Origin: Candidatus Nanopelagicaceae bacterium
GTDB taxonomy: Bacteria; Actinomycetota; Actinomycetes; Nanopelagicales; Nanopelagicaceae
Assembly: GCA_947460855.1 (NCBI GenBank)
Contig: CANHGU010000005.1
Span: 1 to 32,368, forward strand
Direction of reading: 5' to 3'
Length of the DNA stretch: 32,368 nt
Made by a program: the position numbers and the translations under genes. Below the pieces are notes generated by a model. It was not told where the DNA came from and made no database searches. It saw only the letters and a list, made by a program, of their open reading frames with translations. Each line of letters opens with the position of its first letter. The first letter of the stretch is position 1. Below are positions 16,500 to 24,474 of this stretch, piece by piece.

Positions 16500-17543
16500 T
16501 TATCTGGTAATGCTTGCTGAACGATTTTGAGCGCTCTGGATTAGCTTTGTAATTAATTCATTATAAGAGATACCGCTTTTCTCAATTAATTTTGGGTATA
16601 CCGAGGTGGGCGTAAACCCTGGCATAGTATTTATCTCATTAATAATGATCTCACCATCATTGGAATAAAAGAAGTCAACCCTTGCTAGGCCTTCACAGCC
16701 GGCTGTTTTAAAAGCCACAAGCGCAGCTGCTTGAATTTTCTCTTCCACACCAGCTTCAAGATCGGTTGGGAAGACAAGCTGCATGGAACTATCTAGGTAC
16801 TTAGCTTGGAAATCATAAAATTCATACTTACTAGAGATAACAATTTGTCCAATTGGTGAGGCTGAAACTTTTCCATCAGATTGCAGTACTGCACACTCGA
16901 TCTCTCGGCCAGTTATCGCCTGCTCTATTATCACTTTACTATCAAATGTTAAGGCGAATTCAACCGCCGATATCAGCTCAGATTCTTTTTTAACCTTAGT
17001 TGTACCCCGGCTTGATCCACTTCGAGCTGGTTTAACAAATAATGGATAATGCAAGTTACTTGGAAGATTAAATTTTAATGATGTAACAACAATACCAGGA
17101 GCTATTTTCAAATTGGCGGATGCAAAGATTGGTTTTGCGTAAGATTTATCCATACTAACTGCACTTGCTAAAACACCGGAGCCAACATAACGCAGGCCTA
17201 TCATTTCAAATAGCCCCTGAATAGTGCCATCCTCGCCATATGGTCCATGCAGGATCGGAAATGCCACATCAATCTCTAAATTTTTACCACTAGATACCAG
17301 TCCTTGACTTGTAATACTTATCTCTGTACCAGTTTCTGGAACTGAAGGAAGGGATCCATTTTTAATAGCAAAGCTTGTCTGCTCAGGTAAAAGGATCCAC
17401 TTTCCAGATTTAGTTATACCTATCAGTAACGGATCAAATTTTTCACGATCTATTGCAGCCAGTACTCCACTAGCTGATACACATGAGATCTCATGCTCAC
17501 TACTTTTACCACCACAAATAATTGCAACTCGGGTCCGGTTCAT
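16500..17543 (-). CDS. ddl: D-alanine--D-alanine ligase
   Basis: ATP-grasp enzyme that makes the D-Ala-D-Ala dipeptide for peptidoglycan. It has 347 residues. It starts MNRTRVAIICGGKSSEHEIS, then FPILHGPYGEDGTIQGLFEM (substrate loop), MDKSYAK, FVKPARSGSSRGTTKV (ATP-binding loop), ARVDFFYSNDGEIIINEINT and MPGFTPTSVYPKL with the metal-binding Glu-x-Asn and the final Ser. Its ATG overlaps the gpsA stop by one base (TAATG). The plsC-gpsA-ddl run is a known actinobacterial arrangement linking lipid and wall precursors. Confidence 0.97.
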   Translation of the reverse strand: MNRTRVAIICGGKSSEHEISCVSASGVLAAIDREKFDPLLIGITKSGKWILLPEQTSFAIKNGSLPSVPETGTEISITSQGLVSSGKNLEIDVAFPILHGPYGEDGTIQGLFEMIGLRYVGSGVLASAVSMDKSYAKPIFASANLKIAPGIVVTSLKFNLPSNLHYPLFVKPARSGSSRGTTKVKKESELISAVEFALTFDSKVIIEQAITGREIECAVLQSDGKVSASPIGQIVISSKYEFYDFQAKYLDSSMQLVFPTDLEAGVEEKIQAAALVAFKTAGCEGLARVDFFYSNDGEIIINEINTMPGFTPTSVYPKLIEKSGISYNELITKLIQSAQNRSASITR

Positions 17544-18541
17544 TAAATTTCAGCCTTAATACTTACCTGCATAAGACGTGCCATGGCATCTTTTGGATTT
17601 AATGTGCCAGCTACTACATCAGATACGGCTTCAATAATTGGTGCCTCAATACCAACGCGATGCGCTAACTCCAGCATTGCACCAGCTGAATAAACACCCT
17701 CAACAGTCTTTACAACTTGAGCTCTTGCTTTTGCAATCGAGCCAGATTTACCCACTACCTCTCCAAAACTTCTATTCCGAGAAAGTGGTGATTGCGCACT
17801 TGCCACAAGATCGCCAATTCCAGCAAGACCTAAGAAGGTAAGTGGATTGGCGCCATATGCCTCACCAAGTTTGGCAACCTCAGATAATCCACGAGTAATC
17901 ATTAATCCTTGCGTGTTTTCGCCATACCCCATACCTACTGCAATACCGACAGCTAGAGCAATAACACTTTTTGCTGCTCCAGCAAACTCACAACCAATTA
18001 AGTCAATAGATGGATAAATACGAAAGTACTTAGTTGAAAACATCTCAACCATTAAATCAATATTCTGCTGATTCCCTGAGGCAGCAACAGCTCCTGCTGG
18101 TTGCCTCATAATTATTTCATTAGCTAAATTTGGTCCAGTTATTAATCCAAGTCTTGATATATCTAAACCAAGAACTTCCTGTACTACCTCAGTCATCCGA
18201 TACTGGGTATCAACCTCAATGCCTTTTAAAGTACTAATTACGGGTAAATCCTTTGGAAAAAATCCCTTCCAACTCTCTAAATTTTCACGAAGTGTCTGAG
18301 CTGGAATTGCTAACAAAATAACCTCAGCAAATTCAAGTGCTGCCTTTATGTCAGTTGTTGCCTTTAATTCCCTTGGCAGATCAATTCCCTTTAAAAATCT
18401 TCGATTTGAATGTCGTCGATTTATCTCACGAACAACTTTTTTGTTTCGACCCCAGATTAAAACCTGTTGTCCAGAATCAACCATTACCTGACCGAGAGTT
18501 GTGCCCCACGCGCCAGAACCTAAAACTGCAACTTTCTTCAT
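17543..18541 (-). CDS. gpsA: Glycerol-3-phosphate dehydrogenase [NAD(P)+]
   Basis: Reduces dihydroxyacetone phosphate to sn-glycerol-3-phosphate, the backbone of phospholipids. It has 332 residues. The N-terminal Rossmann fold shows VLGSGAWGTTLGQV (6-19) and WGRN; then come LLAIPAQTLRE, STLKGIE, TGPNLANEI and the catalytic lysine in GAAKSVIALAVGIAVGMGYG. LAGIGDLVASAQSPLSRNR contains the substrate-binding Arg/Asn. The ATG overlaps the plsC stop (ATGA). PlsC, the next-but-one acyltransferase in the same pathway, is directly upstream, so the pair supplies phosphatidic acid. Confidence 0.98.
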   Translation of the reverse strand: MKKVAVLGSGAWGTTLGQVMVDSGQQVLIWGRNKKVVREINRRHSNRRFLKGIDLPRELKATTDIKAALEFAEVILLAIPAQTLRENLESWKGFFPKDLPVISTLKGIEVDTQYRMTEVVQEVLGLDISRLGLITGPNLANEIIMRQPAGAVAASGNQQNIDLMVEMFSTKYFRIYPSIDLIGCEFAGAAKSVIALAVGIAVGMGYGENTQGLMITRGLSEVAKLGEAYGANPLTFLGLAGIGDLVASAQSPLSRNRSFGEVVGKSGSIAKARAQVVKTVEGVYSAGAMLELAHRVGIEAPIIEAVSDVVAGTLNPKDAMARLMQVSIKAEI

Positions 18542-19320
18542 TTTTGATCTTTCTTAAAATTACCTGTTCTTGGCAGCGCAGATTTTTTTGGATCAAAAAT
18601 TTCAGCAGGAGCCTTCTCGCCTCGAATCTCTTCGAGTAATTTTGTAACTGCACTCATAACAAAAGCGGTTGCCTCTTCAAGAGCAACTGGGTCCTCTGCT
18701 CGGCCATACCATTTTGAAAAATCAAGTGGCTTACCAGCTACCACTACTACCTTGGTGCGAGGGAATAACTTTAGTTTTTTACTATAGGCCGGCAGAATTT
18801 CTTGCGCACCCCATTGCGCACAAGGAATTACCGGTACCTGCGTGAGAATAGCAAGGCGGGCAATTCCAGTTTTTGCTTTCATTGGCCAATAGTTTTTATC
18901 TCTAGTCAATGTTCCCTCAGGATATACCCCAAGCAGATGACCTGCTTTCAAAAATGCAATTGCATGCTGCAAGGATTGAGAGGCAGAGCTAGTCTCACGT
19001 TCTACTGGAATTTGGCCAGCGCCAAGCAATACCCGCCCAATAATAGGTAATCTAAATAGTGAGGCTTTACCCAAATATCTAGGCGCTCTACCATTGTTAT
19101 ATAAAAAATGGGTAAATAAAAGTGGATCTACATAAGAGATGTGATTGCATACGGCTATTGCTGCCCCACTCTTTGGAAGATTCTTACTGCCTCGCCAATC
19201 CCGCTTAGCAATTAAGTTTAGAAGCGGTCTTACTAAATTAGCGCCAAACTTAAACCAACTAGTTGCTCCTAATGGTTTTCCGCTAGGGGGCGCGTATGAA
19301 ACCTTCAGATCGGTAGACAC
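18538..19320 (-). CDS. plsC: 1-acyl-sn-glycerol-3-phosphate acyltransferase
   Basis: Membrane-associated acyltransferase making phosphatidic acid from lysophosphatidic acid. It has 260 residues. The catalytic NHISYVD (NHx4D; His60, Asp65), the substrate motif around PEGT (134-137, in GVYPEGTLTRD) and VPVIPCAQWGAQEI are present. A weakly hydrophobic N-terminal helix (about 22-38) probably contacts the membrane. The tail is Lys/Pro-rich. GTG is the start; no ribosome binding site is visible, but TAGAAT lies six bases before it, suggesting a leaderless mRNA. It heads the plsC-gpsA-ddl-YbaK-small membrane gene operon. Confidence 0.95.
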   Translation of the reverse strand: MSTDLKVSYAPPSGKPLGATSWFKFGANLVRPLLNLIAKRDWRGSKNLPKSGAAIAVCNHISYVDPLLFTHFLYNNGRAPRYLGKASLFRLPIIGRVLLGAGQIPVERETSSASQSLQHAIAFLKAGHLLGVYPEGTLTRDKNYWPMKAKTGIARLAILTQVPVIPCAQWGAQEILPAYSKKLKLFPRTKVVVVAGKPLDFSKWYGRAEDPVALEEATAFVMSAVTKLLEEIRGEKAPAEIFDPKKSALPRTGNFKKDQK

Positions 19321-19326
19321 TGCACA

Positions 19327-19354
19327 ATTCTACGACTAATACCGTTATTGACCA
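19327..19354 (-). promoter_or_regulatory. Candidate leaderless promoter of plsC
   Basis: TAGAAT (19327-19332) with TGGTCA (19349-19354; four of six to TTGACA) 16 bases upstream. The start codon GTG begins seven bases after the -10 hexamer, so transcription and translation would begin together. The element lies just downstream of the HU terminator, as expected for a new operon. Confidence 0.45.
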
Positions 19355-19365
19355 TAAATGAGCGT

Positions 19366-19397
19366 AAAAAGCGGGACCTCACGCATGAGATCCCGCT
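19366..19397 (-). terminator. Intrinsic terminator of the HU gene
   Basis: Minus strand AGCGGGATCTCA-TGCG-TGAGGTCCCGCT forms a 12-bp stem with one G-T wobble and a four-base loop, followed by five T. It starts 18 bases after the HU stop codon. This is the clearest rho-independent terminator in the window. Confidence 0.9.
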
Positions 19398-19414
19398 AAT
19401 TAATTACTTTTTAC

Positions 19415-19819
19415 TTAGCGACGCTTTGACTTCTTCGCTTTCTTAACAACCTTGCGAGCAGCCTTCTTTGCCTTTCCAACTTTCTTAACAGCCTTTGCTG
19501 GCGCTGCCTTTGCTGGAGGTGTTGGTGCTGCACCTAATTTACGAGCGCCAGAGATAACCTCTTTCAATCCCTTTGCAGGTAGAAAGCGAACCTTCTTGCT
19601 GGCTTTGATTTGGATTGTTTCTCCAGTAAATGGATTACGTCCCTTACGTGCTGGACGATCTACTTTCTTAAACTTACCGAAGTCATTAATCATTACATCT
19701 TCGCCCTTTGAGATATTGCGGATAACCGCATCAAAAACAACCTCAACAGCGCGAGCAGCTTCTTTCTTACTATCACCAAATTGTGGTGCTAGGTAAGCGA
19801 TGAACTGGGCCTTGTTCAT
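19415..19819 (-). CDS. HU-family DNA-binding protein with lysine-rich tail
   Basis: Nucleoid protein of 134 residues. Residues 1-90 are a normal HU fold: MNKAQFIAYLAPQFGDSKKE, INDFGKFKKVDRPARKGRNP and TGETIQIKASKKVRFLPAKG, including the DNA-intercalating arm with the Asn-Pro tip. Residues 91-134 are an Ala/Pro/Lys tail with histone H1-like AKKAARKVVKKAKKSKRR, as in mycobacterial HupB and streptomycete HupS. The gene sits downstream of leuD, matching the HupS position in Streptomyces. AAGGGG is a plausible ribosome binding site. It ends in a strong terminator and so is likely monocistronic. Confidence 0.96.
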   Translation of the reverse strand: MNKAQFIAYLAPQFGDSKKEAARAVEVVFDAVIRNISKGEDVMINDFGKFKKVDRPARKGRNPFTGETIQIKASKKVRFLPAKGLKEVISGARKLGAAPTPPAKAAPAKAVKKVGKAKKAARKVVKKAKKSKRR

Positions 19820-19842
19820 TTATTCCCCTTATTTACGCATAA

Positions 19843-19872
19843 ACATTAAGCATTCGCTTAACTAAGGGTTAA
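19843..19872 (-). promoter_or_regulatory. Possible HU promoter
   Basis: TTAACC (19867-19872) and TAATGT (19843-19848) are 18 bases apart, about 24 bases before the HU start. Both are partial matches. The 176-base gap between leuD and HU also contains an 8-base direct repeat TTAACTAA (19858-19865 and 19900-19907), 42 bases apart. Confidence 0.3.
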
Positions 19873-19964
19873 TCTATGGGGTGATTAGAAATACTGCGGT
19901 TAACTAATTCGGTGTGTCGCAAGCAAATTCTTATTGTAAATCAAGGGTTTTAAGAGATTTAGTA

Positions 19965-19991
19965 GAACTCTAAATAATTACTTTAGAGTTC
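19965..19991 (-). terminator. Hairpin after leuD
   Basis: GAACTCTAAA-N7-TTTAGAGTTC is a perfect 10-bp stem starting four bases after the leuD stop codon. There is no following T run, so if it terminates leuCD transcription it is not a standard intrinsic terminator; it may instead protect the mRNA 3' end. Confidence 0.45.
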
Positions 19992-19995
19992 AAAT

Positions 19996-20592
19996 CTACC
20001 GAATTGGTAGTGTTTTAGGCTTAAAAGCTGCTCTTTTTTCTTCAAACTTTGTTACACCATCAATTTTAGTAAAGGTTAAACCAATGTCATCTAAACCTTC
20101 CATCAATCGCCAACGAGTGTAATCATCAATGGCAAATGCAAGGGTTGTTGCATCATAGGTAACTGTTTTAGCCTCTAAATCAACGCTTATCTGGGTATCA
20201 GGCTTAATTTCTACCGCTTTCCAAATCTTTTCAATCTCCTCTTGTGGCAAAATCACTGTTAACAGACCAGCCTTTTGGGAATTACCCCTAAAGATGTCAG
20301 CAAAGCGACTAGATAAAACCACCTTAAATCCATAATTCTGCAGCGCCCAAACTGCATGCTCGCGTGATGAACCAGTACCAAAATCTGGACCAGCTACTAG
20401 AACAGTTGCGCTCTTATATTGAGGTTGATTTAACTCAAATGCTGGATCATTTCGCCAGGCAGCAAACAATCCATCCTCAAATCCACTTTTGGTGATCCGC
20501 TTTAGATAAACCGCTGGAATTATTTGATCGGTATCAACATTGCTTCTTCGTAGTGGCAGTGCGCTGCCCGTATGTTTAATGAACTTTTCCAT
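19996..20592 (-). CDS. leuD: 3-isopropylmalate dehydratase small subunit
   Basis: Swivelling domain subunit that pairs with LeuC to isomerise 2- to 3-isopropylmalate in leucine synthesis. It has 198 residues. It shows [19 protein letters not shown] near the N-terminus, [19 protein letters not shown] (the substrate-binding GTGSSREHA) and [17 protein letters not shown]. The ATG follows the leuC stop by one base (TAATATG), so it is tightly coupled to leuC. A 10-bp hairpin follows its stop. Confidence 0.98.
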   Translation of the reverse strand: MEKFIKHTGSALPLRRSNVDTDQIIPAVYLKRITKSGFEDGLFAAWRNDPAFELNQPQYKSATVLVAGPDFGTGSSREHAVWALQNYGFKVVLSSRFADIFRGNSQKAGLLTVILPQEEIEKIWKAVEIKPDTQISVDLEAKTVTYDATTLAFAIDDYTRWRLMEGLDDIGLTFTKIDGVTKFEEKRAAFKPKTLPIR

Positions 20593-20593
20593 A

Positions 20594-21991
20594 TTACAAA
20601 TCCGCCGGAGAGGCTAATGTTCCCTTTAAAGCAGTAGCAGCTGCCACCAAGGGGCTGACTAGATGGGTTCGGCCACCTTTGCCCTGTCTGCCTTCAAAGT
20701 TTCGATTGCTAGTAGATGCTGCTCGCTCACCAGGTTTTAATTGATCAGGATTCATTCCCAAGCACATCGAACATCCCGCACTGCGCCATTCAGCGCCAGC
20801 GTCTAGAAATACTTTATCAAGCCCTTCAGATTCTGCTTGCAATCTAACTCTGGCAGAGCCAGGGACAACTAGTAATCTCAAACTAGCAGCAATCTTTTTG
20901 CCTTTTAGTACTTCAGCAGCAGATCTTAAATCTTCAATTCTGCCATTTGTGCAGGATCCTAAGAAAACTGTATCTACTTTAATTGATTTAAGTGGTGTAC
21001 CAGGTTTTAAATCCATATATTCAAGTGCTCGTTCGGCAGCACCGCGATCTTCAGTATTAGTAAAATCAGCTGGATTCGGTATAGATGCGCTCAGCGGTAA
21101 GCCTTGGCCTGGATTAGTACCCCAAGTTACAAATGGAGCTAATTCATCGGCGTTTAGATTAATTTCTTTATCAAACTTTGCATCAGAATCTGTTGTAAGT
21201 GTTTGCCAATAAGCTAAAGCGGCATCCCAATCTGCTCCAACTGGTGCATGTGGCTTTCCCTTAACATAATCAAATGTAGTTTGATCTGGAGCAATTAATC
21301 CAGCTCTAGCACCAGCCTCTATCGACATATTACAAATTGTCATTCGTGCTTCCATTGAGAGCGCCCGTATTGCACTGCCGCGATACTCAAGAATATATCC
21401 CTGACCACCACCGGTGCCAATCTTTGCAATAACTGCCAAGATAATATCTTTGCTAGTAACTCCAGCTTTTAATGTACCGTCAACATTTATTGCCATAGTT
21501 TTTGGTCGAAGTAACGGCAAAGTTTGAGTTGCAAGTACATGCTCAACCTCACTTGTTCCAATGCCAAATGCAAGTGCACCAAATGCACCATGTGTTGAGG
21601 TATGCGAATCTCCACAGACAATTGTCATTCCGGGCTGAGTTATTCCAAGTTGTGGCCCAACAACATGAACAATTCCTTGATCAACATCACCTAGTGAGTG
21701 AATTCTTACCCCAAACTCAGCACAATTTTTTCGAAGCGTATCCACCTGCAGTTTTGAAACTGGGTCAGCAATAGGTTTATCAATATTAAGGGTTGGTACA
21801 TTGTGATCTTCTGTTGCAATAGTTAAATCAGCTCGGCGCACTCTGCGATTAGCAAGACGCAACCCATCAAATGCTTGTGGGCTTGTTACCTCATGAATTA
21901 AATGAAGATCTATGTAAAGCAGATCAGGTTCGCCAGCAGCAGAGCTAACAATATGCTCTGACCAAATCTTCTCGGCTAACGTCTTACCCAT
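20594..21991 (-). CDS. leuC: 3-isopropylmalate dehydratase large subunit
   Basis: Aconitase-family [4Fe-4S] enzyme subunit of leucine synthesis. It has 465 residues, beginning [15 protein letters not shown]. The cluster ligands are Cys347 ([13 protein letters not shown]), Cys407 and Cys410 ([14 protein letters not shown]), the same spacing as E. coli Leu[21 protein letters not shown] and [16 protein letters not shown] are further signatures. It is divergent from the IclR-family gene, which in Streptomyces (NdgR) and Corynebacterium (LtbR) regulates leuCD, so local control is very likely. A GGGAG/AGGA purine stretch precedes the ATG. Confidence 0.98.
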   Translation of the reverse strand: MGKTLAEKIWSEHIVSSAAGEPDLLYIDLHLIHEVTSPQAFDGLRLANRRVRRADLTIATEDHNVPTLNIDKPIADPVSKLQVDTLRKNCAEFGVRIHSLGDVDQGIVHVVGPQLGITQPGMTIVCGDSHTSTHGAFGALAFGIGTSEVEHVLATQTLPLLRPKTMAINVDGTLKAGVTSKDIILAVIAKIGTGGGQGYILEYRGSAIRALSMEARMTICNMSIEAGARAGLIAPDQTTFDYVKGKPHAPVGADWDAALAYWQTLTTDSDAKFDKEINLNADELAPFVTWGTNPGQGLPLSASIPNPADFTNTEDRGAAERALEYMDLKPGTPLKSIKVDTVFLGSCTNGRIEDLRSAAEVLKGKKIAASLRLLVVPGSARVRLQAESEGLDKVFLDAGAEWRSAGCSMCLGMNPDQLKPGERAASTSNRNFEGRQGKGGRTHLVSPLVAAATALKGTLASPADL

Positions 21992-22016
21992 TTCTTTCCT
22001 GCTCCCTCACCTTACA

Positions 22017-22045
22017 ATTTTATTCACTAAGACTTGCTTCTCACA
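22017..22045 (-). promoter_or_regulatory. Candidate leuC promoter
   Basis: TAAAAT (22017-22022; five of six to TATAAT) with a poor -35, TGTGAG (22040-22045), 17 bases upstream. The weak -35 lies inside the palindrome at 22039-22053, which would let a bound regulator act on RNA polymerase directly. Confidence 0.4.
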
Positions 22046-22053
22046 GAGTGAGA
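22039..22053. promoter_or_regulatory. Possible IclR-family operator between leuC and its regulator
   Basis: TCTCAC-AGA-GTGAGA is a perfect 6-bp inverted repeat with a three-base centre, in the 77-base gap between the divergent genes. Size and symmetry suit a dimeric helix-turn-helix regulator. It overlaps the leuC -35 and lies 15 bases before the regulator start, so one site could control both. I cannot compare it with a known NdgR/LtbR consensus here. Confidence 0.4.
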
Positions 22054-22068
22054 TGGCATTATCAGAGT

Positions 22069-22791
22069 GTGGACAAGAAGAATAGCGGAGTTGGCGTATT
22101 AGATAAAGCCGTAAAGATCCTGGCAGCACTTGAAGCCGGTCCACAATCACTAAGTGATCTTGTTTCAACTACATCAATAGCCAGACCAACTGCTCATCGC
22201 CTGGCTGTAGCACTTGAGCACCATCGATTTGTAAGTCGAGATTTTTCTGGTCGATTTGTTTTGGGTGTTCGTTCATCAGAGTTAGCAGCAGCAGCTGGTG
22301 AGGATAAGTTATTGGCAATCGCAGTTCCAGCTCTTTCAGCATTAAGGGATGCAACTAGCGAAAGTGCACAGTTATACCGCCGCCAAGGTGACCTTAGAAT
22401 TTGTGTAGCAACCGCAGAAAGACTTACTGGATTACGTGACTCCGTTCCAGTTGGAACAGTTCTAACAATGCAAGCTGGTTCTGCCGCCCAAATCTTGTTA
22501 GCTTGGGAGGATCCAGAAAAACTCCACCGCGGATTAATTAATGCGAAATTTACTGCAGCAAATCTATCGGCGGTTCGTCGCCGTGGCTGGGCTCAATCTG
22601 TTGGTGAACGAGAGGCAGGAGTTGCATCTGTATCGGCACCAGTCCGTGGTCCAAATAACAAAGTAATTGCCGCAGTTAGTATAAGTGGACCTATTGAAAG
22701 ATTAAGTAGACAACCAGGCCGAATTCATTCGGCAGCTGTGGTTGCAACCGCTGCAAGATTAACTGAACACTTACTTAAAACTAGTAAGTAA
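22069..22791 (+). CDS. IclR-family regulator of the NdgR/LtbR type
   Basis: Transcription regulator of branched-chain amino acid genes, recognised by sequence and position. It has 240 residues from the chosen GTG, giving the family N-terminus VDKKNSGVGVLDKAVKIL. The winged helix-turn-helix is SLSDLVSTTSIARPTAHRLA followed by LEHHRFVSRD; the C-terminal effector domain includes SVPVGTVLTMQAGSAAQILL and SVSAPVRGPNNKVIAAVSIS. A GTG at 22048 is in frame, but it lies inside the palindrome and adds an atypical RWHYQS. CATTAT six bases before the chosen GTG fits a leaderless start. It is divergent from leuCD, its probable target. Confidence 0.94.
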   Translation: MDKKNSGVGVLDKAVKILAALEAGPQSLSDLVSTTSIARPTAHRLAVALEHHRFVSRDFSGRFVLGVRSSELAAAAGEDKLLAIAVPALSALRDATSESAQLYRRQGDLRICVATAERLTGLRDSVPVGTVLTMQAGSAAQILLAWEDPEKLHRGLINAKFTAANLSAVRRRGWAQSVGEREAGVASVSAPVRGPNNKVIAAVSISGPIERLSRQPGRIHSAAVVATAARLTEHLLKTSK

Positions 22792-22797
22792 CTAAAG

Positions 22798-22870
22798 TAG
22801 CTCCGAGGGGATTCGAACCCCCGTAGCTGGCTTGAGAAGCCAGAGTCCTAGGCCACTAGACGACGGAGCC
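22798..22870 (-). tRNA. tRNA-Glu (anticodon CTC)
   Basis: 73 bases without encoded CCA. The acceptor stem is GGCTCCG with CGGAGCT (a G-U pair at position 1-72). T8 and A14 are in place. The anticodon stem CTGGC/GCCAG encloses the loop TTCTCAA, so the anticodon is CTC, reading GAG. The T arm is GGGGG-TTCGAAT-CCCCT. It follows gltX and tRNA-Gln, and ends six bases from the convergent IclR gene stop. Confidence 0.97.
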
Positions 22871-22894
22871 GTACGGTAAATCATAAATACATCG

Positions 22895-22966
22895 CTGGGG
22901 TACCAGGACTCGAACCTAGACAAGCTGAACCAGAATCAGCTGGGCTGCCAATTACCCCATACCCCA
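22895..22966 (-). tRNA. tRNA-Gln (anticodon CTG)
   Basis: 72 bases without encoded CCA. The acceptor stem TGGGGTA/TACCCCA is perfect, with the U1-A72 pair typical of tRNA-Gln. The anticodon stem GCTGA/TCAGC holds the loop TTCTGGT, giving anticodon CTG for CAG codons. The T loop is TTCGAGT. It lies between gltX and tRNA-Glu on the same strand. Confidence 0.97.
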
Positions 22967-23010
22967 ATATTTAATTTTAAAGCAGGGATAAGAATACCCT
23001 GTGTAACAAT

Positions 23011-24474
23011 TTATTTGGAAATCACCGCGTTGATTCGCTCTATCGAGCGCTCTTTACCTAATAACTCTAGTGACTCAAATAATGGTGGTGATATATGAGA
23101 TCCAGTTACTGCAATCCGTAATGCACTAAAAGCAATTCTCGGCTTGAGTCCTAGCTCTTCAATCAATGCAACTCTAAGTGTTGACTCAATATTGGCATGA
23201 TTCCAAGAATCAAGTGGGGCAACTTTTGCTAACGCAACTTTTAGTACTTGCTGAGAACTATCATCCTTTATCTTAGATAGCTCATCTGGGGCAACGATAA
23301 AATTCTTCATAAATAGGAAGTTAAGCATTGCTGGAATCTCAGCTAAGGTAACTATACGCTCTTGAATTATTGGAAGCGCTGATTTAACTACGGAAATCTC
23401 ATCTGATGTACCGGATATTACGCCGGACTTAAGCAAAAATGGCAAAGACCATTCTAAGAATTTTTCAAGCGTAAGGGCTCTGATCTTGTCACCATTAATC
23501 GCTTCAAGTTTTTTCATATCAAACCTAGCGGGGCTACTGTTTACTCTTTCAACTGTAAACAGTTGAACAAGCTCCTCCATTGTAATGTTTTCTTTGTCAT
23601 CTCCAGGTGACCAACCGAGTAGGGCTAAATAATTACAAATTGCCTCTGGTAAATATCCTTGCTCACGGTACCAAGCAATTGAAACCTCACCATTTCGCTT
23701 TGATAATTTTGTATTATCTTGTCCCATTACAAATGGTAGATGAGCAAATAATGGATACTCTTCTGGATTTACTCCCATTGCCTGATAAACCCTAATTTGT
23801 CTTGGGGTCGACGAAAGTAGATCTTCTCCTCGTAAAACATGTGTGATTTTCATAAGGACATCATCAACTGCAACAGCAAGTGTATAAAGAGGAGAACCAT
23901 CTGCTCGTGCTAGAACAAAGTCTGGAACAAATTCATGATCAAACTTAACTTCGCCTCGAATTAGATCATTAAAAACCGTTTCACCTTGTGGCATTCTCAT
24001 TCTAACTACTGGTTTTCGACCACCATCTTTATATTGATCAATCTGTGTATTAGAAAGATCTCGACACTTTCCATCATAGCCAGGAGCTTTGTTGTTCTTC
24101 ATTTGTAATTGCCTGCGCTCTTCTAATTCCTCAGAGCTGCAGTAGCAGTGATAAGCATCGCCTTGATCTAAAAACTTTTGTGCCCAAGTAGAGTAAATAT
24201 CTAACCGCTGTGATTGTAAGTAAGGTCCGAACTCTCCACCCACCTCTGGTCCTTCATCCCAATTTAGACCCAACCACTTCAAAGTTTCGATTGCAGCTTG
24301 AATATACTCATCTGTTACACGATCTTTATCCGTGTCCTCAATTCTAAAAACTAACTTGCCGCCGGTATGTCTTGCATAAGCCCAGTCAAACAATGCAGTT
24401 CTTATATTTCCAACATGCAGATCACCGGTTGGGGATGGTGCAAAACGCACTCTGACTAATTTATTGTTGGACAC
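23011..24474 (-). CDS. gltX: Glutamyl-tRNA synthetase
   Basis: Class I synthetase of 487 residues. It has the HIGH-type motif PSPTGDLHVGN (13-23), RIEDTDKDR, the KMSKS-type KLSKR (256-260) in GQDNTKLSKRNGEVS, and a C-terminal anticodon-binding domain. Actinobacterial GltX usually also charges tRNA-Gln, with the product corrected by GatCAB (family knowledge). The GTG start overlaps the end of the FAH gene by 14 bases, with AAGG nine bases upstream. Both of its substrate tRNAs, tRNA-Gln and tRNA-Glu, lie immediately downstream on the same strand. Confidence 0.98.
   Translation of the reverse strand: MSNNKLVRVRFAPSPTGDLHVGNIRTALFDWAYARHTGGKLVFRIEDTDKDRVTDEYIQAAIETLKWLGLNWDEGPEVGGEFGPYLQSQRLDIYSTWAQKFLDQGDAYHCYCSSEELEERRQLQMKNNKAPGYDGKCRDLSNTQIDQYKDGGRKPVVRMRMPQGETVFNDLIRGEVKFDHEFVPDFVLARADGSPLYTLAVAVDDVLMKITHVLRGEDLLSSTPRQIRVYQAMGVNPEEYPLFAHLPFVMGQDNTKLSKRNGEVSIAWYREQGYLPEAICNYLALLGWSPGDDKENITMEELVQLFTVERVNSSPARFDMKKLEAINGDKIRALTLEKFLEWSLPFLLKSGVISGTSDEISVVKSALPIIQERIVTLAEIPAMLNFLFMKNFIVAPDELSKIKDDSSQQVLKVALAKVAPLDSWNHANIESTLRVALIEELGLKPRIAFSALRIAVTGSHISPPLFESLELLGKERSIERINAVISK

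Noticed and set aside
22798-22870. Reading the tRNA-Glu anticodon as TTC
   Set aside because: With a 5-bp anticodon stem the loop is TTCTCAA; T33 precedes CTC, so the anticodon is CTC.
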